Of a DNA stretch of 64,000 bases, positions 18,506 to 27,495 are shown piece by piece. The position numbers and the translations under genes were made by a program. Each line of letters starts with the position of its first letter. The first letter of the stretch is position 1. The notes beneath the pieces are model-generated. The model worked only from the letters and a program-made list of their open reading frames with translations. It was not told the DNA's origin and did no database searches. This DNA is from JACMNW01 sp031406155 (GTDB lineage Bacteria; Pseudomonadota; Alphaproteobacteria; Rhodobacterales; Rhodobacteraceae): positions 124,001 to 188,000 of the forward strand of contig JANOGW010000056.1 in the NCBI GenBank assembly GCA_031406155.1, written 5' to 3'.

Positions 18506-18655
18506 ATGGGTTGGTATGTTGACGACCTCGTTCCAAGGTCTAAGGGTGGCTCCAACTCTTCGCGAAATCCCCAACTACGTCCGGACCACGGCCAACCAGT
18601 GAAAATCAAACCCGTTGGCCCAAAGAGACGACATTGGGATCCGCAAAGCAAGTAG
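18506..18655 (+). pseudogene. short HNH-endonuclease-like fragment
   Basis: A 49-codon frame reads GWYVDDLVPRSKGGSNSSRN, then PQLRPDHGQPVKI. This closely follows the core of HNH nucleases (GWEVDHIVPRSKGGSNDLSNLQ), but the catalytic His after VD is replaced by Asp and the usual NLQ...H/N ending is lost. Upstream in another frame RRDTYDSEI resembles the segment that normally precedes the core. I read it as a decayed HNH gene, not a working nuclease. A real small protein with altered function cannot be excluded. Confidence 0.4.
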
Positions 18656-19029
18656 TCGCAGACCTGTCAGCCTTTACTCCGCCGAACGTCAGCTTCTGTT
18701 GGCTGCGCGGAAGTGTCCTCGAAAGCCGATGAACGTCGGTATCGGGCAGTTCCGCAGTTCCTGCACCAAGCCCAGCAACCGCATCCGGCGCGTTGCGCCG
18801 GAACCGGACCGAGCGGGTTGGCTGATCCGACGGGGGTCAAGTCTGAGGATCTCGTTGCTACACCGTCGGGGCGATTGAAACTTCCTGCCAACCCGGAACC
18901 TGATCCCAAATCGCGATGACGGGAGAAAACGTTATCAATGGGCGCGTGCCAGAGAAATTGGTACTTTTGAAGAACAGGTCAGCTTGGCCATTGGTGGACC
19001 TTGGGGGAGAAAGTTCGAACACCCTCATT
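18656..19029. other. gene-free stretch before the mobilization genes
   Basis: I see no supported gene here. A 65-codon frame from 18916 runs past the mobC start and looks like chance coding. Confidence 0.35.
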
Positions 19030-19093
19030 GATACACTGGAGGGCTGGCAAAGCCAGCTGACACATTTCGATCTTAACGATCTGAAGTGTGTCC
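19030..19093. other. candidate transfer origin (oriT) hairpins upstream of mobC
   Basis: GCTGGC-AAA-GCCAGC is a perfect 6-bp hairpin at 19043-19057. It is followed at about 19060-19091 by a longer imperfect inverted repeat (CACATTTCGATC with GATCTGAAGTGTG). Mobilization origins commonly sit directly before the mobC/relaxase genes and contain such repeats next to the nick site. I could not match a known nick sequence. Confidence 0.35.
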
Positions 19094-19507
19094 ATGTCCC
19101 GTCGAGAGAATGATTTCAATGCTGTAGCGGCAGCCAAACCCCGCACACCTGCCCCTTTCTCCCTGCGCCTGACGTTTGCGGAACGGGCAAAGCTGGAGCG
19201 GGACGCTTCCGGGATGAGCCTAGGTGCTTACATCCGGGGTCGGCTCTTTGGTGAGGATGCCAACCCGCGAAAGACGCGAGGGAAGACGCCGGTCAAGGAT
19301 CACGAGGCCTTGGGCCGGGTTCTCGGGGCACTCGGCGGCTCCCGCCTGTCACAGAACCTCAACCAGCTGGCCAAGGCCGTGAACACCGGCTCGCTGCCCG
19401 TGACACCTGAAACCGAGCGCGACCTTACTGAGGCCTGCGCTGCCGTTGCCCTGATCCGCGCCGAGCTGATGCGCGCCCTTGGGGCCAGCGCGGGAGGTGA
19501 GGCATGA
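19094..19507 (+). CDS. mobC: MobC-like plasmid mobilization relaxosome protein
   Basis: The 137-residue basic protein begins MSRRENDFN, continues with FSLRLTFAERAKLERDASGM and SLGAYIRGRLFG, and ends with LSQNLNQLAKAVNTGSLPV, the pattern of the MobC family. MobC helps the relaxase melt DNA at oriT. I chose the ATG at 19094; a GTG lies two codons earlier. Its TGA overlaps the ATG of the relaxase, the normal arrangement of a mobilization pair. Confidence 0.85.
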   Translation: MSRRENDFNAVAAAKPRTPAPFSLRLTFAERAKLERDASGMSLGAYIRGRLFGEDANPRKTRGKTPVKDHEALGRVLGALGGSRLSQNLNQLAKAVNTGSLPVTPETERDLTEACAAVALIRAELMRALGASAGGEA

Positions 19508-20823
19508 TTTTGAAGGGCTCCCAACGCGGCAACGCCGCCCAACTGGCCCGGCACCTTCTGAACCTGAAGGAGAACGAGCATGTCGAGCTACATGAGCTGC
19601 GCGGCTTTTCCAGTGAGGGGCTTCTCGATGCCCTGCATGAGGCCGAGGCTATCGCCAAGGGCACACGCTGCAAGCAATGCCTGTTCTCCCTGTCCCTTAG
19701 CCCGCCGCCAGATGTGGCGGTCGATGTGGCCACGTTCGAGACGGCCATCGAGATGGTCGAGATGCGCCTGGGTCTGGTGGGTCTGCCACGGGCCATCGTC
19801 TTCCATGAGAAGGAAGGGCGACGGCATGCCCATGCCGTCTGGTCCCGCATCGATCATGAAACGATGACAGCCCGGAACCTCCCCTGGTTCAAGACCCGCC
19901 TGAATGACGTGGCCAAGGAACTGTTCCTGCATCACCAGTGGGACATGCCGAAAGGCTTCATTGACCACGCCCTGCGCAACCCGCTGAACTTCAGCCGCGA
20001 GGAATGGCAACAGGCCAAGCGGCGCGAGGTCGATCCCCGCATGCTCAAGGCCTTGTTCCGGGCCTGCTGGCATGCCAGCGACAATGCCGCCACCTTGAAG
20101 GCAGCATTGGAGGAGAAAGGATTCTTTCTGGCCCGTGGGGACCGTCGGGGTGTGGTGGCGGTGGACTACCGGGGCGAGGTCTATCCTCTTGGCCGGTGGT
20201 CCGGGGTGAAAGAAAAGGATGTGGCCGGGCGCTTCCCCAAGCCGGAACGGCTCCCTTCCGTCGAAGCCACCAAAGCCCTGATCGCCACCCGGATGACCGA
20301 AAAACTCCAGACCTACATCAAGGAGGTCGAGGCGACCCATGGAAGGCTGTCTCCCAGCGTCGAGTTCCGACGGATACAGCTGGTGCAACGCCAGCGTCAG
20401 GAACGGAAGGACCTCGGCGAAGTCCATGATCGCCGGAGGCAGGCGGAAGAGCGGGCACGGGCTGCGCGCCTGCCTCGGGGTTTTTCGGGAATCTGGCACC
20501 GGATCACGGGCAAGTATTCCAAGATCAGGCTTCAGAATGAAGTCGAGTCGCTGAAAGCCTGGCAGCGAGACAGAGCGGAGAAGGATGCGTTGATTTCAAG
20601 GCAGCTGACGGAGCGGCAAGAGCTGCAAAAGGCTGTCACGCATTTCCGGGACCAGCGGGCAAAAGACATCGGCGAGATCGAGAAGGACATCGGCCAGTAT
20701 CTGGCCCTGAAGCGCAGTGACCTGCCCCGCGTGAAGGACTTCAACGACAAATCAGGGGCGAAAACACCGACGCGGTCGCGCACCAAAGACAAGGGCTTCG
20801 ATGGACCGGACTTCACCCCGTGA
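19504..20823 (+). CDS. relaxase/mobilization nuclease
   Basis: The 439-residue protein nicks and covalently holds the transfer strand at oriT. The N-terminal relaxase domain starts MILKGSQRGNAAQLARHLLN and contains VFHEKEGRRHAHAVWSRID, whose closely spaced His residues are the metal-binding motif of PF03432-type relaxases. The C-terminal third (about 270-410) is charged, probably coiled-coil. It is coupled to mobC and followed after 15 bases by a small RHH-like gene. The coupling protein that would dock it is 22 kb away at 42738. Confidence 0.88.
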   Translation: MILKGSQRGNAAQLARHLLNLKENEHVELHELRGFSSEGLLDALHEAEAIAKGTRCKQCLFSLSLSPPPDVAVDVATFETAIEMVEMRLGLVGLPRAIVFHEKEGRRHAHAVWSRIDHETMTARNLPWFKTRLNDVAKELFLHHQWDMPKGFIDHALRNPLNFSREEWQQAKRREVDPRMLKALFRACWHASDNAATLKAALEEKGFFLARGDRRGVVAVDYRGEVYPLGRWSGVKEKDVAGRFPKPERLPSVEATKALIATRMTEKLQTYIKEVEATHGRLSPSVEFRRIQLVQRQRQERKDLGEVHDRRRQAEERARAARLPRGFSGIWHRITGKYSKIRLQNEVESLKAWQRDRAEKDALISRQLTERQELQKAVTHFRDQRAKDIGEIEKDIGQYLALKRSDLPRVKDFNDKSGAKTPTRSRTKDKGFDGPDFTP

Positions 20824-20838
20824 TGATGGAGGAAGATA

Positions 20839-21054
20839 ATGACCAAGACGATCCGGCTGACCATGGACAAGGCGTTGTCGGCCAAGCTCGACGAGCTGAC
20901 CGACTTCCATGGCGAGACTATGGAAGACACGATCCGACTTCTGATCCGATACGACCACGCCTCCATGATGCGTTTCGCCGACAAGGAATTCGGCACGATT
21001 CGGGACAGGGTTGCGCCCACGGGGCCGCAACCTGACGATGAAATCCCGATGTGA
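20839..21054 (+). CDS. small ribbon-helix-helix-like protein
   Basis: The 71-residue protein starts MTKTIRLTMDKALSAKLDEL and continues TDFHGETMEDTIRLLIRYDH, a short basic strand followed by two amphipathic helices, as in ribbon-helix-helix DNA-binding proteins. GATGGAGGAAG precedes the ATG. Its place directly after the relaxase suggests a regulator or accessory factor of mobilization, but no toxin partner is seen. Confidence 0.6.
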   Translation: MTKTIRLTMDKALSAKLDELTDFHGETMEDTIRLLIRYDHASMMRFADKEFGTIRDRVAPTGPQPDDEIPM

Positions 21055-21056
21055 AA

Positions 21057-21082
21057 GGCCGGAAGGGAAACCCCTTCCGGCC
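21057..21082. terminator. bidirectional hairpin terminator
   Basis: GGCCGGAAGGG and CCCTTCCGGCC form a perfect 11-bp stem with a 4-base loop, between two convergent genes. A modest T-rich stretch follows on the + strand. It probably ends the mob operon and the minus-strand gene. Confidence 0.7.
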
Positions 21083-21090
21083 AATCCTTA

Positions 21091-21456
21091 TTACCACCAG
21101 GAGTCGTAGTAGACGGTGTATCCGGCAGCGATGGCCTCGCGGGCTTTCGCGATGAAGGCCAGATCGTCCTGGCTTTCGGTACCGTCCGTTTCGCCGAAGA
21201 AGAAACCCGCAGTTTGCGGGAGTGACCCGTTGCGAATAGCGTCCTCCAGCCGGTCAAGGTCTTCGAGGCTCAGGGCCACCGGCACGAGGTTGAAGCTTTC
21301 GGACTTGCCGCCCTTGGCTTGGTAAAGCTCACGCATCCAGCCGTGCAGGTTGGGATGCTTGCGCCAGTAGTGCAGCTCCTGCGCATTCTTGGCCTTGAAG
21401 TCTACCGGTGCGGGAAGCGCCTCGGTGGTGATCATCGCGTACATATCCAGTCCCAT
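21091..21456 (-). CDS. conserved hypothetical accessory protein, MGLDMYA family
   Basis: The 121-residue protein begins MGLDMYAMITTEALPAPVDF and has ELHYWRKHPNLHGWMRELY, FFFGETDG and a closing AGYTVYYDSWW. This recognisable family is frequent on alphaproteobacterial plasmids and islands and is often labelled phosphoglycerate kinase in databases; nothing here resembles that enzyme, so I leave it unnamed. The ATG at 21456 is followed by the conserved N-terminus; the longer open frame upstream is not conserved-looking. Function unknown. Confidence 0.75.
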   Translation of the reverse strand: MGLDMYAMITTEALPAPVDFKAKNAQELHYWRKHPNLHGWMRELYQAKGGKSESFNLVPVALSLEDLDRLEDAIRNGSLPQTAGFFFGETDGTESQDDLAFIAKAREAIAAGYTVYYDSWW

Positions 21457-21726
21457 GATGTTGGTCCTTTCGTTCTTGGGGTTACGTCCTGATGGACGCG
21501 CCCGAAAACGGCAGGGGATCGAGGGGCGGGCGTCATGGCCAACACGGCTCGGCCCGACAGGGGCGAGGTGGTGCGGGCAGGCCATTGAAGACCGTGCCGC
21601 CCCTGCCAGGGTCGCGGGAATATGCATTCAGGACATCTACCACAGAAGAAATATCCACAGGGCTGGTGATATTGCGGATCGCCGACGATTTCTCAAACCA
21701 AATGACACATACAAGGTTTAGGCTGA

Positions 21727-21747
21727 GATAACTCAGTATGAGTTATC
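21727..21747. promoter_or_regulatory. perfect inverted repeat upstream of the small membrane protein/RTX cluster
   Basis: GATAACTCA-GTA-TGAGTTATC is a perfect 9-bp inverted repeat. The left half with its flank, TGAGATAAC, recurs at 21781-21789. It lies about 185 bases before the first small gene of the cluster in an AT-rich stretch without other genes (21457-21929), as expected for an operator. Confidence 0.45.
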
Positions 21748-21929
21748 AACAACAATCAGGCGCTGAATGCAAATCATAGTTGAGATAACAAACAAGATTT
21801 GGTTTGATCCGAATGTAACGGCTAAAATTTAACCTTGCCGGAAAACTAAAGAACATTCTACAATTCGCGATGTCTTTGGGTGGCCCCAAGAAGAGTTCCG
21901 GTATCGGCAATTTCAATTAAGGAAATAAG

Positions 21930-22097
21930 ATGAAAAAGAAAAAAAAGTACCTACTGTTGGTAACGTCACTTGCGGCATTCGCCCTTCTCTTAAGTGTGAG
22001 TTACTACATGCTTGGCGGCGGGCCAAATAAAAGCCAGCAAAACGAAAGTTCAAAAACAATCTTTGATCCAGACAAAGTAAAAATGCACATCCAATAA
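21930..22097 (+). CDS. 55-residue single-pass membrane peptide
   Basis: The peptide begins MKKKKKYLLLVTSLAAFALL and then LSVSYYMLGGGP: a five-lysine N-terminus, one hydrophobic segment (about 7-27) and a polar tail of about 27 residues. AAGGAAATAAG sits directly before the ATG, so translation is credible. The layout fits a signal peptide or a membrane anchor with an external tail. No family recognised. It precedes another small membrane gene and the large RTX gene in the same orientation. Confidence 0.55.
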   Translation: MKKKKKYLLLVTSLAAFALLLSVSYYMLGGGPNKSQQNESSKTIFDPDKVKMHIQ

Positions 22098-22128
22098 TGA
22101 TAAGCTCCTCAAGTGGAATACCGCTATA

Positions 22129-22302
22129 ATGGCCAATAAAAAAATAAACATTTCTACTATTGTAGCCACTCTTGCGATTCAGCTGGGTGCTTGGTTGCTA
22201 CAGAAAATTCTACATAAATCAGAGATAATAATTTTAGTGGCGTCAGACAAGCCTGAAGGCACTGCTAACGAGCAGAGCCGACCGGCTCATTATCCCATGT
22301 AA
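22129..22302 (+). CDS. 57-residue small membrane peptide
   Basis: The peptide MANKKINISTIVATLAIQLG continues AWLLQKILHKSEIIILVASD and ends in a polar tail. It has one or two hydrophobic stretches and a positive N-terminus. The ribosome site is weak. It is 31 bases after the preceding small gene and 53 before the RTX gene, so the three may form one transcript. No family recognised; chance coding is possible. Confidence 0.4.
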   Translation: MANKKINISTIVATLAIQLGAWLLQKILHKSEIIILVASDKPEGTANEQSRPAHYPM

Positions 22303-22355
22303 CCGAGAATCAACATACAATAAATTTTGCACAACCCGATACGGATAGAAAACAA

Positions 22356-25300
22356 ATGACAAACATATATGATCCCATGTTCGCAGCCTACAATTTCCGC
22401 GGCCAGCCAGTCAACACAGTTATTGGCTCAGTTCCCGGATTAACATTGAACCAGGATGGAAACGGAGATTACGTAGTTACCTACACAGTATTTAAAGACC
22501 CGTCCGACCTAAGCGGAACACACTATGATAGTGCGGAAGAGGAAACTGACTTTGCGGATAGTGGAGATTATCTTGACTTTGTTGAAGACGCTTTCGTCAA
22601 CGTGCTATCCTACAGCTCAGCTTGGGGCGTATCATTTGCAGACGTTGCCAAGATCACATTTGAAGAAGATTTAGTCGGCAATCCAGGATACATAACAATT
22701 GGCCAACTCACCGGCGACCACACATTATTCCTATCGCAACCTGCGGGTATGGCGTTCACAGTAGCCTATCCGGAATACTCAAGTGACCATCACGGTGATA
22801 TATGGATCAATGTCGACCACTCGTCTACGACCTACTCTGGCATCAATTTGTGGGAAGTGGATGGCGGGACGTCTGATGCGATAATTGCAGGAGAGTATAC
22901 ATGGACTGTAATCCATGAAGAATTGGCGCACGCCTTGGGTATCGACATTGTCGGGACAAGTTTGGCGGGTGGAGTATACGATTCCGACAAGTACAGCATC
23001 ACTTCTTACGTTCGCCATCCCGATATGCACTACGATCAAAGCAACGGTAGGGGAGCTTATGCGCAGGGTCTTCAGCTGTTCGACATCGCGGCCCTTCAAG
23101 CTATATACGGAGCTGACACCACGACGCGCCTCGGCGATACGACCTACAAGATGGGTTCCGGGGAGGCATTCGGCGCAGCTGCATCCGACGCGTTTGTCTA
23201 CACGATATGGGATGCGGGTGGAGATCATGACAAGATCGATGCCACCAGGTATCTGGACGGTGTTCAAATCGATCTGCGCGAGGGGTATTTTTCCTCGATT
23301 GGCAAGAACGGCAACCCTAATGGCGACAAAGTGGTCTGGGATAACGGCAGCTATGACGCTGGAAACGTGGCTATCGCCCATGGCGCGAGAATTGAGGATG
23401 CAACGGGGACGGCCCAAGCCGACCATCTAATTGGCAATGAATATAGCAACATACTCATCGGCGGGGGTGGCAACGACACGCTAGACGGCGGGGCTGGGAA
23501 CGACACGGCGAACTATGCTGCCGTGACAGGGTCGGTTACCATCAGCGGCAACACCGTGACCAACGACGGCACCGGGGGCACCGACACGCTGCTGAACATC
23601 GAGAACGTCGTCCTTGGGAGTGGTAATGACACGCTGCAACGGACCGGCGCGATCACGGCCTCAATGGTTTACGACGGCGGCACCGGGACCGACTCTGCAA
23701 CCTATTCCAGCTACCCGACCATTATTGTGGACGCGCGGAAGAGCGGACAGGACACCTATACACTCTATTCAGCAAACGGGCTTTACTCGCACACCCTGCG
23801 CAGTTTCGAAAGCTTCGACTACAATAACACGCAAACTGACCGCATTACGATTCTTCCGGACATCGCCGCAGCATCGCCGCTTCCCTTTGACATCGACAGA
23901 ACCGATGTCTTTCTGGATTATTCGGCCGCCTCTTCCGGCGGATCGTTCGACATCGGCTCGTTCGTGTACTTCGAGAACGAAGTCACGATCGGCGGAGTCA
24001 CGCAGGAACTCGGGGGGTATATCAGCCACAGAGGCACTAACTTTAACGACTATTTCCACATCGGGGTTTCCTATAATGCGACCATGACGGTGCATACAGG
24101 AGCTGGGGACGACACGGTCAATAACCTTGAGTCAGCAGGACCAAGTTCCTCGACGGCGTCTCTTCTAAATATAGTTTACGGTGGCGGCGTTGATACCATT
24201 GCGAATGCCTACTGCGTTGATAACGTCTATGTTTGGGCGGGACTGCGGTATGAAGACGTAACCAATGTCTCATTTAACTGGGTATCAAATGGCTACGATA
24301 GCGCAGTCATTAGCTTCATTGATGGCCAGTCTCTAGCGCTCAATAAACTGATTGTTGACAGTATAAATACAGAGGACACCGGAGGTGGCTGGCTTGGCAA
24401 GCTTCGCTTCGAGAGTGGCGGCTACATAGAGTTTCTGGATCAAGGTGGATGGAACTATGTCTCTGGGGCACCGACAGTTTCGGAGGTAAGAGGAAGCTGG
24501 GGGAACGATATTCTGAAGAGTTACGGAACATTGGCTCTAAACGCACTAGGCGGCAACGATACCGTTGAGGGCAGCACTGGAAACGATACCCTGAATGGAG
24601 GCGACGGTCACGACCTCGTTCTGGCCCTGGCAGGAAATGACACTGTCTACGGCGGTGCAGACGATGACCGGATTGATGGTGGCGCGGGAGTGGATTCACT
24701 TTTCGGGCATAGCGGTAATGACTTCATCGCTGGCGGCGCGGGCAATGACAGCGTGGATGCTGGCGATGGCGATGACGTTCTGATTGTAGGTGATGGTAGT
24801 GACACTTTGACAGGAGGAAACGGAAGCGACGTTTTCGTGCTCGGTGCGTCGGGTTCAGGGACAACCATTATTACCGACTTCGATCCTACGCGCGATACGC
24901 TTGATTTCAGGCTAATAGGACCGTACACCGACTATCAAAGTTTCTTGGACCTGATGAGTGGGTCTCAGTTGGGAAGCAACCTCACCCTTTACCTCCCGGA
25001 CTATCAGCTCCAGTTGAACAATACGACCTATGAAGAACTGAATGCGGGAAATCTTGCATTTGCTATTCCCTATACACCTCCACCGCCTGTTCCGGTTCTA
25101 CCCACCTATCCTGGCCTGACGAGTGAAAGTCTGCTTGGAACCTCGGGCGACGATGTCCTGTCCGCCGAGGGTCTGGGATCAGATGCCTACGCTATTGAAG
25201 GGTATGACGGAGACGACACTCTGACCGGCGGCGACGGTGACGACGTGATTTCCGGGGGAGCGGGCAGCAACGCTCTCTCAGGCGGCAGCGGAAACGATCA

Positions 25301-27089
25301 CATAATTTCTACCGGGTTTTTCGAGAACCTTTATGGCGGGGACGGCGACGATATCTATGAATTTGATGTTGATGAGGCCACATCTGTATGGCTCAATGAC
25401 TCTGGCGGACTGGATTACATAGTTCTTCCTGACACTGTCTTTGCGTGGGATACCTTCTTTTATGCTTCATTCGAACCAGACAGATACTATTTGGATATTT
25501 ACCTAGGGCCAAATCAGTATTTTAGTATCGATTTCAGTCTTAACTCTCCCTCAAACCTTTATGCCGAGGGTATTGAATACGTGGTGGTTCAGGACATTGC
25601 ATATGATCTCGCCTGGGTTTACGAGAACGGCTTCCAGTACACCCACGATCCTGATCCTGCTCCAAACCCGAATGAGGCCCCGATTGCTAAAGATGACAAT
25701 CTAACGGGTGTGGACTCCAGCGTGCTTCAGGGAAATGTCATGATCAGCAACGGCTCTGGTATAGACTATGACGGGCAATCAACCGTTCTCACGGTGACCA
25801 CACAGACTGGCACCATCACTGCCCTTGGCACTTTCGTCCTGTCAGAGAATGGCAATCTTGCGGTCACACCCTTTAGCAACATTACAGTTTCGGCAGGTAC
25901 ATTTGAGTATGAGTTGTTGGATGATGACGGATTCTCGTCCACGGCAAGCGTCTCGATTACGCTGAGCGGCACGGATGAACTCTTTACCAGCATTTCAGGC
26001 AATGAAACCTTCAATGGCAGGCTGGGGATCGATACAGTTTCCTATGCCGCAGCTTCGTCAAGCGTAACCATCAACCTTACATCTGGCGTAAATTCCGGCG
26101 GCGGCGGAGCAGACACCTTTTCCAGCATCGAAAACATCACAGGCTCTGCTTACAACGACATCCTGACCGGAGATGCCTTGGCCAATGCTCTCTACGGCAA
26201 CGCCGGTGTGGATACGATCACGGGCAATGCCGGAGACGACACGATCTCGGGCGGTGACGGGAACGACACCCTCTACGGTAACGATGGTGCCGACAACCTC
26301 ACCGGGGGAGCAGGTGCTGACTATCTTTGGGGGCATGCCGGAGCCGACGCGCTCAACGGGGAGGCTGGCGGCGATGCGATCTTCGGGCTGGAAGGCAACG
26401 ACACGGCCTATGGCGGCGCGGAGGGCGATGCGATCTATGGCGACTACAACAATATTGATGAAAGCACCTATGCCTATGCCGGGGCCGATGTTCTGTATGG
26501 CGATGGCGGTAACGACTACCTTTACGGCGGTCAGGGCGCTGACGTGATGCACGGCGGCACGGAGGCTGATGTGCTCTATGGCGGGTCAGGCAACGATACG
26601 CTGAACGGCGATGACGGCAGCGATACGCTCTATGGCGATGCCGGGGTCAGCTATTCCTATAGCGGCGATGACATCCTAAATGGCAACATGGGCAATGATA
26701 CGCTCTATGGCCAGAACGGGAATGATCTTCTGTATGCGGCGGACGGCGCAGACTACCTGTATGGCGGGACGGGCACAAACACGTTCCGTATCCAGAACTC
26801 AAGCGATAACGACAATGATATGGCCTATGTGCAGGACTGGAGCACCGGCACGAGCAACGTGATCAACATTGTCGATCTGCTCTCGGGGTATAATCCCGGC
26901 ACGGACAATCTTGATCATTTCGTGTCGATTGCCGTGGGCTCAAACACCACAATAGGCGTCGACCGCGACGGCACAGGCAGCAACTACACCTGGGACAATG
27001 TAGTTCGGCTGGTGGGCATCACCTCGCTGTCCACCGACCCGGATGTACTGGTTGCTAATGGTACGCTGGTCGTTCCAACCCTGATCTGA
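22356..27089 (+). CDS. large RTX protein with N-terminal serralysin-like (M10) domain carrying a degenerate zinc site
   Basis: The 1577-residue protein has no N-terminal signal, as expected for type I secretion. Residues about 1-290 resemble serralysin proteases: a Zn-helix region TVIHEELAHALGIDIVG, then YSITSYV and a LQLFDIAALQAIYGADTTTR end. The motif is altered: His187 and His192 are four rather than three residues apart, no His follows G195-x-x, and the Met-turn methionine is Thr216. GGxGxDxL repeats fill about 365-390, 730-830, 925-1010 and 1275-1480, with a cadherin-like stretch (NEAPIAKDDNL) about 1107-1210. No ABC exporter genes lie nearby. Likely a secreted calcium-binding protein, enzymatically inactive or divergent. 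The GAA codon is doubled at HEE. Confidence 0.85.
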   Translation: MTNIYDPMFAAYNFRGQPVNTVIGSVPGLTLNQDGNGDYVVTYTVFKDPSDLSGTHYDSAEEETDFADSGDYLDFVEDAFVNVLSYSSAWGVSFADVAKITFEEDLVGNPGYITIGQLTGDHTLFLSQPAGMAFTVAYPEYSSDHHGDIWINVDHSSTTYSGINLWEVDGGTSDAIIAGEYTWTVIHEELAHALGIDIVGTSLAGGVYDSDKYSITSYVRHPDMHYDQSNGRGAYAQGLQLFDIAALQAIYGADTTTRLGDTTYKMGSGEAFGAAASDAFVYTIWDAGGDHDKIDATRYLDGVQIDLREGYFSSIGKNGNPNGDKVVWDNGSYDAGNVAIAHGARIEDATGTAQADHLIGNEYSNILIGGGGNDTLDGGAGNDTANYAAVTGSVTISGNTVTNDGTGGTDTLLNIENVVLGSGNDTLQRTGAITASMVYDGGTGTDSATYSSYPTIIVDARKSGQDTYTLYSANGLYSHTLRSFESFDYNNTQTDRITILPDIAAASPLPFDIDRTDVFLDYSAASSGGSFDIGSFVYFENEVTIGGVTQELGGYISHRGTNFNDYFHIGVSYNATMTVHTGAGDDTVNNLESAGPSSSTASLLNIVYGGGVDTIANAYCVDNVYVWAGLRYEDVTNVSFNWVSNGYDSAVISFIDGQSLALNKLIVDSINTEDTGGGWLGKLRFESGGYIEFLDQGGWNYVSGAPTVSEVRGSWGNDILKSYGTLALNALGGNDTVEGSTGNDTLNGGDGHDLVLALAGNDTVYGGADDDRIDGGAGVDSLFGHSGNDFIAGGAGNDSVDAGDGDDVLIVGDGSDTLTGGNGSDVFVLGASGSGTTIITDFDPTRDTLDFRLIGPYTDYQSFLDLMSGSQLGSNLTLYLPDYQLQLNNTTYEELNAGNLAFAIPYTPPPPVPVLPTYPGLTSESLLGTSGDDVLSAEGLGSDAYAIEGYDGDDTLTGGDGDDVISGGAGSNALSGGSGNDHIISTGFFENLYGGDGDDIYEFDVDEATSVWLNDSGGLDYIVLPDTVFAWDTFFYASFEPDRYYLDIYLGPNQYFSIDFSLNSPSNLYAEGIEYVVVQDIAYDLAWVYENGFQYTHDPDPAPNPNEAPIAKDDNLTGVDSSVLQGNVMISNGSGIDYDGQSTVLTVTTQTGTITALGTFVLSENGNLAVTPFSNITVSAGTFEYELLDDDGFSSTASVSITLSGTDELFTSISGNETFNGRLGIDTVSYAAASSSVTINLTSGVNSGGGGADTFSSIENITGSAYNDILTGDALANALYGNAGVDTITGNAGDDTISGGDGNDTLYGNDGADNLTGGAGADYLWGHAGADALNGEAGGDAIFGLEGNDTAYGGAEGDAIYGDYNNIDESTYAYAGADVLYGDGGNDYLYGGQGADVMHGGTEADVLYGGSGNDTLNGDDGSDTLYGDAGVSYSYSGDDILNGNMGNDTLYGQNGNDLLYAADGADYLYGGTGTNTFRIQNSSDNDNDMAYVQDWSTGTSNVINIVDLLSGYNPGTDNLDHFVSIAVGSNTTIGVDRDGTGSNYTWDNVVRLVGITSLSTDPDVLVANGTLVVPTLI

Positions 27090-27099
27090 AATGATAGGG

Positions 27100-27132
27100 A
27101 CGGCGGGCTTTTCGAGCCCGCCGTTTCTTCTT
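27100..27132 (+). terminator. Rho-independent terminator after the RTX gene
   Basis: ACGGCGGGCT-TTTCG-AGCCCGCCGT forms a perfect 10-bp GC-rich stem followed by TTCTTCTT, 11 bases after the RTX stop codon. Confidence 0.85.
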
Positions 27133-27190
27133 CAACCTGCGTTATCAGGGGCTGTTCGTTGAAGGTTAGAGGTGCAACTTAAGTACTTGG

Positions 27191-27445
27191 TTACCTTCCG
27201 AGGTGCTTACGGATCAGGCGCAGCCCTTCGCGCAACATCTCTGGACTCCAGTGTTCCAGTCCTTGCTTAAAAACTGTGAAGCCCCAGCTGCGATTGGACT
27301 GGGCTTCGAGATAGTCGAGCGCATCATAAACTGCGCCGGTGCGGACATCGTAGAGTTCGCAGTCTTGCACCGCTTCGTCGAGAATTCGAAGGTGTTCCCG
27401 GACGATCTCGCTAGCCGGAATAGCGTTATTTGGGGCGTGCCACAT
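27191..27445 (-). CDS. small hypothetical protein
   Basis: The 84-residue protein begins MWHAPNNAIPASEIVREHLR and ends EMLREGLRLIRKHLGR; it looks soluble, helical and balanced in charge. No Shine-Dalgarno stands out upstream. It lies alone between the RTX terminator and two hairpins. The composition is coding-like and it may be a conserved accessory-element protein, but I do not recognise it. Confidence 0.5.
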   Translation of the reverse strand: MWHAPNNAIPASEIVREHLRILDEAVQDCELYDVRTGAVYDALDYLEAQSNRSWGFTVFKQGLEHWSPEMLREGLRLIRKHLGR

Positions 27446-27495
27446 AGGTCGTTAAATCATACTCAGGGTGTTTGAGTCAAGAACAAAGCAGGAAC

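Noticed and set aside
18102..19093. A left-end copy of the tRNA-Ala 3' sequence as an attachment site
   Set aside because: I looked for the terminal tRNA sequence and did not find it; the left junction remains undefined.
18916..19113. 65-codon frame before mobC
   Set aside because: It overlaps the mobC start and the hairpin region, and has no ribosome site or family resemblance.
21091..21456. Phosphoglycerate kinase label for the MGLDMYA-type protein
   Set aside because: It is far too short and has none of the nucleotide-binding motifs; the label is a propagated database error as far as I recall.
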